Shown piece by piece: positions 1 through 9,434 of a stretch of DNA of 29,763 bases. This DNA is from Chondrus crispus (lineage: Eukaryota; Rhodophyta; Florideophyceae; Gigartinales; Gigartinaceae). Where the stretch lies: NCBI RefSeq assembly GCF_000350225.1, contig NW_005179159.1:310892-340654 (forward strand), in the 5' to 3' direction. Within the stretch, counting starts at the first letter, position 1; every line of letters starts with the position of its first letter. Position numbers and translations under genes: made by a program. The notes under the pieces are model-generated. The model did not search any database. It worked only from the letters and a program-made list of their open reading frames with translations, and was not told the origin of the DNA.

Positions 1-583
1 CTCCCCGCCCAGGCATGCCGGCTTCCACGACCGCCGCGCCCCTTTCGACGCCGAGCCGCGCGCCCGCTTCGACGGCATGGACGATCGCGACCGCGTCCGC
101 GACCGCGATTGGGACCGCGACCGCTTCGACGACAGGGACAGGCCGCGCGATGACTATGGTCGCAAGCGCGCGCGCTCCCCGTCCCCACCGTTCGACCGCA
201 GGCCGCCCGACGATGACTATTACAATCGCCGCAGGAGGCGCCGCTCGGCCTCGCGGAGCCCACCCCCGTTCAGGCGTCGCTCCGGGTCCCCGCACCGTCA
301 CCCGCTCCCGCCAGACCATCCCGACAGGCCGAGGCACGCCCCGCGCTCCCGCACCCCGTCCCCGAGGAAGGATAGGTCCCCGTACGACCGCAAGAATGCC
401 GCCCCGGGGGGTGACTCCCCGGGATGGGAGCGTCGTAATGGGCCCAATGGCGACAGCCGTCCCAGCCCCAGGGCGGGCGACGACCTTCCTCCGAAGATCA
501 GGTCCTCCGCCGTCGCGCCAAAGCTGCGCAGCGCGCCGCTGTCCCCGGTTGAGACCACCCCGCCGTCTCCGGAGAGTCGTTAA
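1..583 (+). CDS. RS/RD-rich protein, C-terminal part (5' end outside window)
   Basis: The reading frame that starts at base 2 is open from the window edge to a TAA at 581-583, so only the C-terminal ~193 residues are seen. It is low complexity: first a block of Asp-Arg repeats (RDRDWDRDRF and similar, about bases 77-160), then Arg-Ser/Ser-Pro dipeptides (ARSPSPPFDRR, RSASRSPPPFRRR, RSRTPSPRKDRSP), ending Pro/Ser-rich. Such RD/RS tails are typical of nuclear SR-type splicing factors and other pre-mRNA processing proteins, where the serines are phosphorylated. The folded domain that would name the protein (an RRM, for example) is upstream of the window. Another frame is also open here (15-587), but it gives only Ala/Thr/Arg-rich sequence expected from GC-rich shadowing. 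I am fairly sure it is coding and unsure of the exact family. Confidence 0.65.
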   Translation, partial: SPPRHAGFHDRRAPFDAEPRARFDGMDDRDRVRDRDWDRDRFDDRDRPRDDYGRKRARSPSPPFDRRPPDDDYYNRRRRRRSASRSPPPFRRRSGSPHRHPLPPDHPDRPRHAPRSRTPSPRKDRSPYDRKNAAPGGDSPGWERRNGPNGDSRPSPRAGDDLPPKIRSSAVAPKLRSAPLSPVETTPPSPESR

Positions 584-2030
584 GTGAGTCAGCGTACCGT
601 TGCGTTCGTTCAGGTTTGTCTTTCTCAATCTTCCTTGAGTTAGTCGTTTTCGGCAAACCCACCACCCCCTGCCCCCTTCCCCGTCCTGTTCACGACACGA
701 GTGGATTTCCTTTCGTTTATCCGTTTCTGCAACAGGGTTTTGGTTGTCTTCTCGCGAATGGACCGGAGTAGGATGTTCCGTTTGCTGTCTGATAAGCGGG
801 GTCCTTGAAGAGTCTTTGTCTGGATCGATGTTTGGTTTTATATGAGTTGTCATGTATTCTTTTCTAGTTGATTGCATTCTTATCTCTGTCGCATGGTGGA
901 AATGTGATTCGTTGTAGCATCTTTCTGTTTCGTCGGTTCTGTGGAGCCCTGAGTCAGGGGAGCATGGATAGTGGAGCCGTCGTGCGCCCTTCGTCTTGTT
1001 GAGCTGTGACAAGACGTCGCCCAGTCAAACTCTGGTTTGGTGGCAACGTTTGGGAAAGGTTCAAGTTCAACTGCAGAACGAATATTCAGAAGATTAAAGA
1101 ACACACAAAAAACACACAAAGAGACGATGGCTTGAAGACTGAAGCGGATATTGACGCGGCCGACGGGCAAAAACAAACGAAAGACTGTTGACAAACAAAA
1201 GCGTTTGCTCAGCAGAGAAGATAAAAGAACTGACACAAGCGACCGAGACAGCAGAAACGACGACAAACAAATTGCAAGCGACAGAGACGACATCTTGTTC
1301 TTTCTCACAAGTTCAAGTTGCCACTGCGGAAGTCCTAAAAGACTGAACAGAACCAGAGCTGTGTCCCCATGTACCACTGCCAGTCCGGCATGCACAGACC
1401 AGTTGTATCGAAGCTCCCATGGCGGGTATTATGGAGCAAGCCAGCAACGGCTCGTTTTTACGTGCCATCCCGAAACGAAACAAACACTCGGCGGTCGTGT
1501 GCGAGCATCTTGATCGTGGTCGATGGCAGCGTTGCCCGATCGCTCAACAGAACAAACGACGTCCTATTCAGCTACCAATAACTTGATTTATTCACTACGA
1601 GTTCTGAAACAATCGCATTTAACGTACTTGCGCCATTTGCGCATCAGACTCCTTGAAGGACTTGGAGACGGCAGGTTACGCAATGATGCGACCATAGCAC
1701 GAAGCAACTTCCTCAGCGACAGATCCGAGACAAGCCCTACGCCCAGGCTCCAACATCAACTGTGATCTGGTGCAACGATTTTGAACCCAAGCTCCATAGA
1801 ATATTAGGCGCTCAGAGGCATGCTGGTTCGGCATTGCCTTTTCGTTTACTAACTTTTGAGATGTATACGTATTTATACCTAACTATGACAATCAGCTGAG
1901 TACCAAACGACACGCTGTTATTTAAACAATATGAGGAAGCGTTGAGAGTCGTGACTTCAATTTCGACACATATTATGCGCTTGGGATAACCGGTTTATGT
2001 GCAGACAAAAAAGCCTCACTTCTCTTTGTG
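584..2030. other. Spacer with no supported gene
   Basis: This is the 3' flank of the RS-rich gene followed by the 3' flank of RRP8, which transcribes toward it. Short open frames on both strands lack recognisable domains, and several lack an ATG. About 1080-1300 is purine- and ACA-rich (AAACACACAAAGA-like, GACGACAAAC-like), which inflates open frames. I see no RNA gene and no transposon remnant that I can name. Confidence 0.6.
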
Positions 2031-2915
2031 CTATCGCTTCTTGTAGACACAAGCAGCCAGTTTTGGAAGCGCCTTTCCCGCTTTCCTCGTTGAATCGCCT
2101 TTTGAAGTGTCCTTTATACTTATAAAGGCAAACTTATAGAAAAACACGGCGCTACTCAGTGATTCCTCTAGCTGGGCGGTCTTGTGCTTCTTTTTGTTCT
2201 TCTTTCCTCCACCTCTTCTTCGTTGCTTGCCCTTCACAGGCGTAGACTGAAGATGTGTTTTTGTGAGAGGGTGACTTGAGTCCACGTTGAACCCAAGGCT
2301 CTCGACTCCCCTTACAAAGTCCTTCGGGTCATGGTCCTCAAACCGTGATGCAACCTCGGCCACAAGCATCAAACCGTCTGGAACAAGAATCCTTCTTGCC
2401 TCCGTGATGAAGTCGGCGTAATTCGTACCCATCAGCGAGAGGCAAAAGACAACCACATCAACGCTAGAGTCGGGTAACGGTACATTCGCAATGTCGCATG
2501 CGGTAACCCTTTCGTTGTTCGCTACGAGGTCAAACGACATAACCTGTCGTTGCGGGACGTTCTTTGCGAGACGCGCCTCGCCGCATCCAAGGTCTGCAAT
2601 GCGAAGGCTCGGGTCCTGTGTGGCGAGAAACTTGATTATGTCGTCCAGCGGGTTGCTCGGCCAGCGTTTGACTTGCTCCGAGTAACCCATATGATACACA
2701 TTGAAGAGATGCGGGTTTTCTTGCATGAGCTGACGAGACTCATTGCCAGTCGTGGTATACATGGACTCGTTGAGCATGCGGAAGTTGCCAGAGTCGAGCT
2801 TCTTTTGCATGCGCACTTGCAAGGCAGACAACTTGCGCGTTTTGCCTCGCTTGGATATCAACATCTGCAAGTGCTCCTCTGTGGATGGCTCTTTTTCGCG
2901 ATTGCCTGGCGTCAT
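2031..2915 (-). CDS. RRP8: Ribosomal RNA-processing protein 8 (SAM-dependent rRNA methyltransferase)
   Basis: Intronless, 294 residues, ATG at 2915-2913, TAG at 2033-2031. Rrp8 is a nucleolar class I methyltransferase that makes N1-methyladenosine in large-subunit rRNA and is needed for pre-rRNA cleavage (family knowledge). Seen here: the family-specific entry segment GNFRMLNESMYT (res 43-54), FNVYHMGYSEQVKRWPSNPL (71-90), SAM-binding motif I IADLGCGEARL (106-116), the acidic/adenine pocket CDIANVPLPDSSVDVVVFCL (140-159), and SLMGTNY (160-166) before the helix carrying TEARRILVPDGL. Odd feature: a very basic insert (res ~229-246, KGKQRRRGGGKKNKKKHK) sits just before the last beta strand (FFYKFAF), perhaps as a nucleolar or RNA-binding tether. 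The short N-terminus resembles plant forms more than the longer yeast protein. It is divergent with the TOM5-like gene; the two share a 469-bp intergenic region. Confidence 0.95.
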   Translation of the reverse strand: MTPGNREKEPSTEEHLQMLISKRGKTRKLSALQVRMQKKLDSGNFRMLNESMYTTTGNESRQLMQENPHLFNVYHMGYSEQVKRWPSNPLDDIIKFLATQDPSLRIADLGCGEARLAKNVPQRQVMSFDLVANNERVTACDIANVPLPDSSVDVVVFCLSLMGTNYADFITEARRILVPDGLMLVAEVASRFEDHDPKDFVRGVESLGFNVDSSHPLTKTHLQSTPVKGKQRRRGGGKKNKKKHKTAQLEESLSSAVFFYKFAFISIKDTSKGDSTRKAGKALPKLAACVYKKR

Positions 2916-3276
2916 GGTTGGTCAAATTTTGCCTTCCTGCAGAGTTGCTGCTTGCTCTCTGGAGGTGAATTTGACTTCTAGTCTGCTTGCAAAAGACCTT
3001 CAAGAGCAATCCGCTGGAAGGCAAGTGATACAATCTTCACAGTTCTGAAGAACTCAGTATCGTGCTTGCGGAGGGCTGAAGGAGGTACGGGTGGACAAAG
3101 ACGGGCCTTGTACCACCAGCTGCAATGAAACGAATTCAATTGAATTGCTTCTTTCAAAGGAGAATACCGAGAATGCGCCCGAGGGCCCAGCTTTTTGTTC
3201 CCGTGTTTTGGAATTTCAGTAATATTTAACAGGTTTCGGCTAACCCTGCTACCACGCCCCTTTTGGCGTCGACGGC

Positions 3277-3384
3277 GTGCTCCTCACCTCCTTCTCCTCC
3301 GCAACCTCCCCCATTTCTTTCATTCATCAACAAGCCACCGTCTTAGCACCCCTCAATTCCATCTCGATAATTATCATCATCAGT
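3277..3384 (+). promoter_or_regulatory. Pyrimidine-rich leader of the TOM5-like gene
   Basis: The sequence directly upstream of the start codon at 3385 is strongly C/T-rich on the coding strand (CTCCTCACCTCCTTCTCCTC and following), ending in an AT-rich stretch (TCGATAATTATCATCATCAG). The same arrangement precedes SLY1 and RUVBL2, so it probably marks a core promoter or 5'UTR. No TATA box is obvious. Confidence 0.4.
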
Positions 3385-3659
3385 ATGGCCATTATGGAAG
3401 ACATTTCCATGGCTGCTGACTACGCAATGTCGAAAGCTTTTGGTGACGGCGAAATCCGAGAGGTATGTGATCCTTCCTGCGCGCTGTCTCGCAAATCGTC
3501 GCAACTACCACACCACTGGTTGCTAACCAGCAACTTCCACGGGCAAATGACGGATTTCTATCTTCCCTCTAGGTGAACATGAAGCTCGCGAGAAATATTT
3601 CGCTTTTCGGATCAGCGATCATCTTCTTTAAGATATACGGCCAGTCGTTCGATGTCTAA
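3385..3659 (+). CDS. TOM5: TOM5-like small mitochondrial outer-membrane import subunit (two exons)
   Basis: Exon 1 is 3385-3462 (26 codons). Intron 3463-3572 (110 nt) has donor GAG|GTATGT and acceptor TTCCCTCTAG with a good pyrimidine tract. Exon 2 is 3573-3659, ending in TAA. The joined product is 54 residues: an acidic N-terminal half (MAIMEDISMAADYAM...) and a C-terminal half VNMKLARNISLFGSAIIFFK followed by IYGQSFDV. The NMKL-R-(x)n-LFGS-hydrophobic-(R/K)-x-YG pattern, the length and the single C-terminal membrane segment match plant TOM5, a tail-anchored subunit of the TOM complex that hands precursors to Tom40 (recognised from memory, not searched). There are in-frame ATGs at 3385, 3394 and 3409; I chose the first, and a later start would shorten a non-conserved end. 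Both exons are too short to be seen without splicing. Confidence 0.68.
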
Positions 3660-5082
3660 GGCGAGCGCTTTTGAAAGACCCCCCTCACGGCGGGCGCGAA
3701 CCTAGCGTCTACCACCTAGCGTCTACCTCACTGAAAAAGAAAACTGTGAAACATGCGAGTGATGGTTGTAGTGTCAAGCGCTGTGAGTACTGGACATTTC
3801 ATGAATGCAGTTGACACACTGAATCGGCGTTAGGCGATTACGGCCAACTAGAAGATAATCTCATTGGTAGGCAAAAGAAGCAACAGCGTACTTACGCGCA
3901 AGAAAAAGTTTTGGAGAGGAAGCGACTGTGAATGCCTTGGTCTCTAGTAGCAGCTCTGACTATTGTGCTTTACAACGAATTTCCTTCGTGTACAACCCCT
4001 CGCTGTCCTCCAGGACAGACCGGTACTCGGTAAACGATGTCCCGAATGACGATAAGTCTCAAAATATTATCGAATTTGAATCCTTGCCATGGGTTTTCAG
4101 CACTCCTGCCAAGAATCCAGCACACTCTAAGGTTGTCCGTAAGATAACGCGCTATTTTTTTTTTCTTCATTTGCCCACAAAATCGTTGGACTTAAGTAAA
4201 CCCGAGATTGAAAAATTCTGCCACAGGTTTTGGGGACTGACCTCCAGCAGGGTGTCTGCCCGCAACAAACGCAAGTCTGGTACAACGTTGTGCCGCCCGA
4301 CAGATCACGTGCACCTGCGCGTATATTCGCTGAAGCAAATATTGTAGCTCGCCACACGGATAGAATGGTTCTCAGTCGAAAGAGCGATGTGTTTCATCTT
4401 CTTGACAGGCTGAGGGGGGCCGTCTGGAGAGAACTACTTTTTTAGAAGCTTCTACTTGTCTACCTTTCGCGGTTGCTTCGGCGGCATCTGTGGCAGATCC
4501 TGTCGCGCTTTGATCCGTTGATGGACTCTGCGCAGATGAAGCGATAGGGGCGTCCATGACGCGTATCGGTACGACCCGTGCAGTCTGAGACTCGTTTGCG
4601 CTGATGAAAAGAACGGAAACCCACTTCGTTTTCCTTCAAGACGGGTCGATCCGGCAATGCTGTGATCAAACGGATGTGAAACGCGTGGAAAGCTCACATG
4701 CCCCCAAGTTTTCGGTATGATGTGAGTTTTGCCAAGCGAGTTGTCTGAAAACTTTTCGTTAAGAAAACATGAGCAAACACGCCGCCAAAACACGCGTTTT
4801 CGTGGCTTTACGGACAACCTTTCTGGGACTCACAATGCACACGTGACTAATTTATCAATATGCTTTTTATCAACGACCATCCTCCAGCCCGTAACATGAA
4901 AACTCGGTCCAAATCTAAACCTTCATGTGAACTGAAGAAGAGCGTGTTTTCATGCCACCGCATCGCCTCTTTCATAGAACTAAACGTGCATATCCGCCCG
5001 CACTCACGTCTTGACAAAAAACCCTTTCACAACTTTTATTACTACTGCCAGTATGGTGTCCAGCAAAACCTCCTTCAACTTT
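3660..5082. other. Spacer with a perfect 14-bp tandem duplication, otherwise empty
   Basis: ACCTAGCGTCTACC occurs twice head-to-tail at 3700-3713 and 3714-3727, just after the TOM5-like gene. A ten-base T run lies near 4154. The open frames here (for example 3928-4347 plus, 4452-4817 minus) show no domain, repeat or signal peptide that I recognise. A short Ala/Ser/Thr-rich minus frame at 4372-4557 starts with ATG and has a protein-like composition, but 61 codons alone are not enough to call. Confidence 0.5.
3700..3727. repeat. Exact 14-bp tandem duplication
   Basis: Two abutting perfect copies of ACCTAGCGTCTACC, 41 bp after the stop codon of the TOM5-like gene. It is probably a recent replication-slippage duplication, and it falls in the likely 3'UTR. 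Confidence 0.9.
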
Positions 5083-5631
5083 TCACAAGTTGTTGTAGGC
5101 CTTGATCCTCTGAATTCTTCTTTCCTCTGGATCCCTTGATAGAGAGGTTCCAAACATTTGCCGCGCAGTACTGCTCGCTCGTGGCGTCCTTGGGCATCGA
5201 TCTCTGTACTTCTCCCTGCACCGGCAATTACATTTCCCAACTGGTGCGGCTTTGAGCTTTATAATTGATTCGGAGAATACGCTCATTCGAGACAGGGTCG
5301 CACCCGCTTCAGCATCCCGCGAAGTCCAATTGAAGATGCTTTCTTCGCCATTTGCAAATCTCTCTAGCGCAAGCATTTCGTTCCAGGTGACTTCAGTTCT
5401 CGTTTTAATGCGGCATCTGGCTCTTCCCCGACAAATTCGATATTTGTTGCAATCGCCACCGCACCTGGCCTTTGAAAAAGACCCAAGGCTTAGGTCAGAA
5501 TCTTTGATCTTGAACACTGTTCCAGTGCAGCCACGCAGCCGACATCCGGAACGAGGGCTTGCGCTGACCTTCGAAGTCAAAAACAAGAAGACGAAAAGAA
5601 CAACCACAGTCTTCGGAGTGTGAAGTGCCAT
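5083..5631 (-). CDS. Predicted secreted cysteine-rich protein, family unknown
   Basis: ATG at 5631-5629, TGA at 5085-5083, 182 residues. The frame also reads three codons further back to a TTG, which I do not take as the start. The N-terminus is a textbook signal peptide: a short Lys-containing n-region, hydrophobic core TVVVLFVFLFL (res 8-18), polar stretch and probable cleavage after VSA (about res 24). The mature part has ten cysteines (res 30, 35, 57, 61, 67, 73, 134, 136, 138, 146), including CGGDC, CRGRARC and a CNCRC cluster, plus an N-glycosylation sequon NWT (101-103) and a basic C-terminus. An even number of cysteines suggests disulfides in an extracellular or cell-wall protein. I recognise no family, and there is no functional hint from the neighbours. 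The signal peptide with cysteine spacing is the main argument that the frame is real; there is no homology support. Confidence 0.5.
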   Translation of the reverse strand: MALHTPKTVVVLFVFLFLTSKVSASPRSGCRLRGCTGTVFKIKDSDLSLGSFSKARCGGDCNKYRICRGRARCRIKTRTEVTWNEMLALERFANGEESIFNWTSRDAEAGATLSRMSVFSESIIKLKAAPVGKCNCRCREKYRDRCPRTPRASSTARQMFGTSLSRDPEERRIQRIKAYNNL

Positions 5632-6694
5632 TTTGCTCAATTCCTCGACTCTGGATTCGTCACCAACAGACGTGTAGAAATCTTCTGACTGAGTCCCGAA
5701 GAAAGATTCTGGTCAAGAACGTTTTCCGATCGTGCTTGCTATTTGCACTTAACACATGGTTAGATGTCCGAATTAAGGATGCATTTTCGACAACAGTGTA
5801 CAAAGATTGTTTAGTATCCGTGCCTGAGAATGAGTTTATGCAATCTGAAACATAGTCCATGGGCAGTCTTGATAGCTCCTGTTGTGGTAAGTCGTTTCAT
5901 CAAAAAAGTGGACGGACACAATGCCACCCTATACAACTTCCTACATTCCACTTCAAATCGAGTTGCAATTACTCGTATGGATCTTTGTATCATTACACCG
6001 ATGTGGAAGCTATTACTATGTCACTGAACGTGTTCAAAGCTCCTCCAAATTTCTAGCAGATGCCATCTATACGTAAGAGCGGCAATGAAATTATGGAACT
6101 GTTCCTCTTCCATTTTTCAGGGTCTAAAGATTTTTGCATCGCTGCAGGTCAAATCCAATTTAGATTCTTTTGGCTGATGTTTGCCCTCGCTACCCACATG
6201 GAGCGGAAAGGAGAAGGAATCCATTCCCGACCAGAAATACCCTCACTCGTTAGGCAAACTCCTAACCGCCTAGATCATCACGATCAAAAATATGCAGGAA
6301 CGGTAAATCAAACTAAACAGCTCTGCAGTACATTGCAAATTATCTTATTTAGCAGGTTCACTAAAGGCTATCACGGTTCATCATAAACCGCATAATACCG
6401 AATTCTCTCACTAGATACCTCGCACGCATTTCAAGTATGGGTGCAGCCGTCACGAAAATGAGTTTAAAGTCTAAAGAACTGGCGAACAACTGTCAGGCAG
6501 TGAAACCTACCGTCTATCGAGCTTTATCTTTACATTACAGTCTGCTTTTCTGAAGAGACACTCTTCTTTCCAGGTGGGGCAGGTTTGGCCACCCTTCTGG
6601 CAACCACACTAATCGAGTCGGACTAGCTTCAACTACACCGAACGTCAACGACTTCACACTTGGCAGCTTGTCTGTTTCTTGACGGCAACCCTTT

Positions 6695-6728
6695 TTTCAC
6701 TTTCCACGAGAAGAGAGTGAAAGTGAAA
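6695..6728. repeat. Inverted repeat, 10-bp arms with 14-nt loop
   Basis: TTTCACTTTC at 6695-6704 is the exact reverse complement of GAAAGTGAAA at 6719-6728. It stands alone in non-coding DNA; no transposase or flanking target duplication is seen. Confidence 0.7.
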
Positions 6729-8146
6729 CTTGCCGAAAGGGGCGAGGGGCGGCATAATGGAAACGATCTGGTTATACTACGCAATGATACAGGGATTTAA
6801 GTTTCTGCTTGCAGTCCTCTAGTGGTTATGGATAGAGCATAGTGCGCTCATCTTCGCTCCGTGAATACAATCGGTTCTGACGAAGCTGTTGCGATATTAG
6901 ATGGGCTACGGATTCTACGCCTTTCGTCCCTTACACGAGCAGTCCTTGGAGTGGGACAGCAAGGGAGGGGGAGAAAAGTACATCGGCTGTCTGTTTTTTT
7001 CATATACTGCACCAAGTTTTCCGACCTGTAAGTCGTGAGAGCCTTTTGGGAAATTGAAAAACAGAGAGATACACTCAGCGGAGCGATGAGCGATCATCAT
7101 GGGGGAGTATAGAGAAGGCGTTGGATAACATGAGTGCAGTGAGGGTACTAAAGGCCACAGAAGGACACCTATATCAGATAATCACAATTCCAGGACCATG
7201 CCATTCGGTCGCGTTCCCTATCATGTAAGAGTCACTGAGCTATCATGTAGCTTAGTGCAATTAACAGTTCGTTAAAACTTCTTTCTGTTCACAGTTGTCT
7301 TCTTGCAAGATTATACCCTGGTACTTTCACTGTACGAAACTAATTGCGGATCATACCGGTCACAGTATTGTCACATTGTTGTCCACCTCACATGTTACTG
7401 ACAAAAAACTATAAAATGCTTCCGAACCACTGATTGTTATCATTCCTATTGGCATGTAGCAAAAGCTTCTCGTTTTCGATGAAGAAAGAATGTATTCACC
7501 AAGAGCGGCACGCATTCTACACGACCTAATTAGCAGAGAACCGTCATCCTTTTTGAAAGTAGTGAGTAGTCTTGTTCTTCTGGTGCCGGATCATTCTCAT
7601 TATTGAAGCACTTATCCGTTGAAGGTTTGTTTCAAGGCAGAAGTGTTTCGGAAATGCTGTATATGAGGGTTTCCGCTCGGATAAAAGGATGCAAAATGAC
7701 GTTTCACGGCATGTTACGAACTAATGCGTTTTGTGAAGCCGACCCCTGATGAATACTTGAGTCGTAGTAGTCATGTGCTATTTACTTCAAAGCTCAAGGA
7801 AGTCTGTAAATTGAATATACGTTTTCTGTCTTTAGTTTCGTAGACGATTGATTGGAAAGGGCAAGACAGACGCTATCTATTGGTCATACAGAGTTACAGT
7901 TATGGTGGGATGAGGAAGTTCTTTTCATTTCTCTGTTGTCAATTGCTCATGGAAAGGTGGTAGGTCTTCTGACCGACCGCAATCAGATATTTACAGGAGC
8001 AATGAGTGAGGTTGTTGCATGAGCAGTTTGTGATTGAAGGGTGAGCCAAGTTGGGCCAAACTGACTGCTTGTCACGTGCAAGAGCTTCAAGAGTGTGCAA
8101 GTATCAGCAGTGAGTGATGAACAATGTTGCGAAAGGGGGCCGAGTT

Positions 8147-8725
8147 TCAGGGATTGTCTATCTGGAAATCGGTACAAGTTGTGCATTGTACAGATATATT
8201 CTTAACTACAAACCTGATGTTTATCCGGAGACACTCGGATAAACGTGTCCCAAGTACAGGAAGAATATCACATGGATCTGATACTAGGGAGGTTGGGGTT
8301 GCTGACCCTGTTGGGTAGGAATTTTGAGTGTCAGGCCTTCTCCAAAGTAGCGGAGGATGTGCTACGGACGCAGGCGCAGAGTAGGATGGTGAGGTCGAGG
8401 CACTAGGAGCTGCATCGAAATCAAGGCACGACGGGGTAGCATGAGGCGCAGAAAGGAAGTCGAGCTGAAGAAGTAGAGGGGTGGAATGCTTGCCGTGAGG
8501 TGAGCGAGAGAGTGAACGTGGCGGGGTGGGCGGAAGGGAAATTTCTAGATGCTTCCTGAAGGGGTCGTGGCCTGGCGCGGAGGGTATGCTCGACGATTGC
8601 TTACCGAAGCTTGAAGACAGTGCCACAGATCGAGGAATGGAATGTCGAGGGTGCGTTTCCACGTAACCTGTATGCGCAGGAGAGGGAGGATGCTCGCTCT
8701 CTGGTTGCACTGCAGAGTGAGACAA
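8147..8725 (-). other. Pro/Ser-rich open frame without an ATG, possible exon
   Basis: A 192-codon minus-strand frame that ends in TAG but has only a TTG at its upstream end and no internal Met codon. Its composition (ISLPPTPPRSLSRSPHGK and similar) is more protein-like than the surrounding spacer. If real, it needs an upstream exon. An ATG-containing minus frame lies just upstream (about 8601-8786) in another phase, with CTCTGCAG near 8716 as a possible acceptor. No domain is recognised. It may equally be chance in a GC-richer patch. Confidence 0.2.
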
Positions 8726-8999
8726 CTAGAGAGGAACTGACCGTCCTGGACGAGTTTATAGGGCGTCGTGGACGGTCTCGTTTCATCTTAGTAGTAACAA
8801 GACTGTAAGTGCCTGCAGAAAGATCTTGAAAGGTCCTCAAGGGTTGCGTTACTCCGGCAAGACCCTAAAACAATGGGTGCCGATAGCGGTTATAAAAAGA
8901 GATGTTTACCTGTCCCCATGAGTCTCACCCTCTCTGTGCCGTTTATGACACGGTTGTACATGGGCGATGGCATCTGCGGCCCACAGCTAGCTAGCCATG

Positions 9000-9064
9000 G
9001 CCACCTGAAGCGATTATTGTCTTCTCAAAGGAGGCCCTGAGGTGAGAAGCCACCTGAAGCGATT
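9000..9064. repeat. 16-bp direct repeat upstream of SLY1
   Basis: GCCACCTGAAGCGATT is present twice, at 9000-9015 and 9049-9064, with exact identity and a 49-bp period. It lies about 370-430 bp before the SLY1 start codon, so it could be a duplicated regulatory site or a small duplication. Confidence 0.85.
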
Positions 9065-9105
9065 GCGTGTAGTGAACTGCACTCAACATAAGTACGAAAT
9101 ACGTT

Positions 9106-9191
9106 ACACGTGTCATGCGATGACAGCGCTTCCACGTGTTTTCAGGAGGCGAACATGGTACAGTACGCCGCAAAACACGTTTCACACGTGT
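9106..9191. promoter_or_regulatory. Cluster of three CACGTG (G-box/E-box) motifs upstream of SLY1
   Basis: CACGTG occurs at 9107-9112, 9133-9138 and 9185-9190. The first and third are the 8-bp palindrome ACACGTGT (9106-9113, 9184-9191). CACGTG is the classical site for bHLH and bZIP factors. Three sites within 86 bp upstream of a gene suggest a real regulatory cluster; binding is inferred only. Confidence 0.45.
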
Positions 9192-9227
9192 CTTCAATCC
9201 TAAGCTTATCGTATGGCACAGTAAGCA

Positions 9228-9320
9228 ATGGCTGACACCGCGCCCACGAACGAGGCCTTGACAGAATTCCCTTTCAAGCCGCCCTGCTGGACCAAGACGT
9301 CACGGCCCATCTGCTTGTGA
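9228..9320 (+). other. Possible upstream ORF (uORF) of SLY1, 30 codons
   Basis: ATG at 9228 opens a 30-codon frame (MADTAPTNEALTEF...) ending in TGA at 9318-9320, 114 bp before the SLY1 ATG. Its composition looks coding. If the SLY1 mRNA starts upstream of 9228, this would be translated first and could dampen SLY1 expression. No transcript start is known from sequence alone. Confidence 0.25.
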
Positions 9321-9359
9321 TCCCACCCCCGCTGGGCAGTTGCACATCGTCCGTCAACC

Positions 9360-9434
9360 ATGCCCCGCGCCCCTTTCCTCTAAGTCGCCCCCTCTCTCCG
9401 TGCCCTTCCTTCTCCCCGCTTCCGCCCCCGCCCC
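9360..9434 (+). promoter_or_regulatory. C/T-rich leader of SLY1
   Basis: About 75 bases of nearly pure pyrimidine with little A or G (CCCCTTTCCTCTAAGTCGCC..., CCTTCCTTCTCCCCGCTTCC...) run directly up to the start codon CCCCATG. It is comparable to the leader of the TOM5-like gene and the C-rich region upstream of RUVBL2 on its coding strand. Confidence 0.4.

Larger units (their letters stand above)
5632..9227. other. Long spacer with no confident gene
   Basis: About 3.6 kb of AT-richer DNA between the secreted-protein gene and SLY1, with frequent stops in all frames from 6.4 to 8.0 kb. It holds a stem-loop (6695-6728), a Pro/Ser-rich open frame on the minus strand (8147-8725) and promoter-proximal repeats (9000-9191); each is listed separately. 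A stretch at 6811-6890 is faintly tRNA-like but does not fold as a tRNA. Confidence 0.5.

Noticed and set aside
2550..2981. Plus-strand open frames across RRP8
   Set aside because: Opposite strand of a clearly conserved gene.
6811..6890. tRNA-like stretch (TAGTGGTTATGGATAG followed ~45 bases later by CGGTTCTGACG)
   Set aside because: A-box- and B-box-like words are present, but I could not form an acceptor stem or a proper T-arm; at best a degenerate tRNA-derived repeat.
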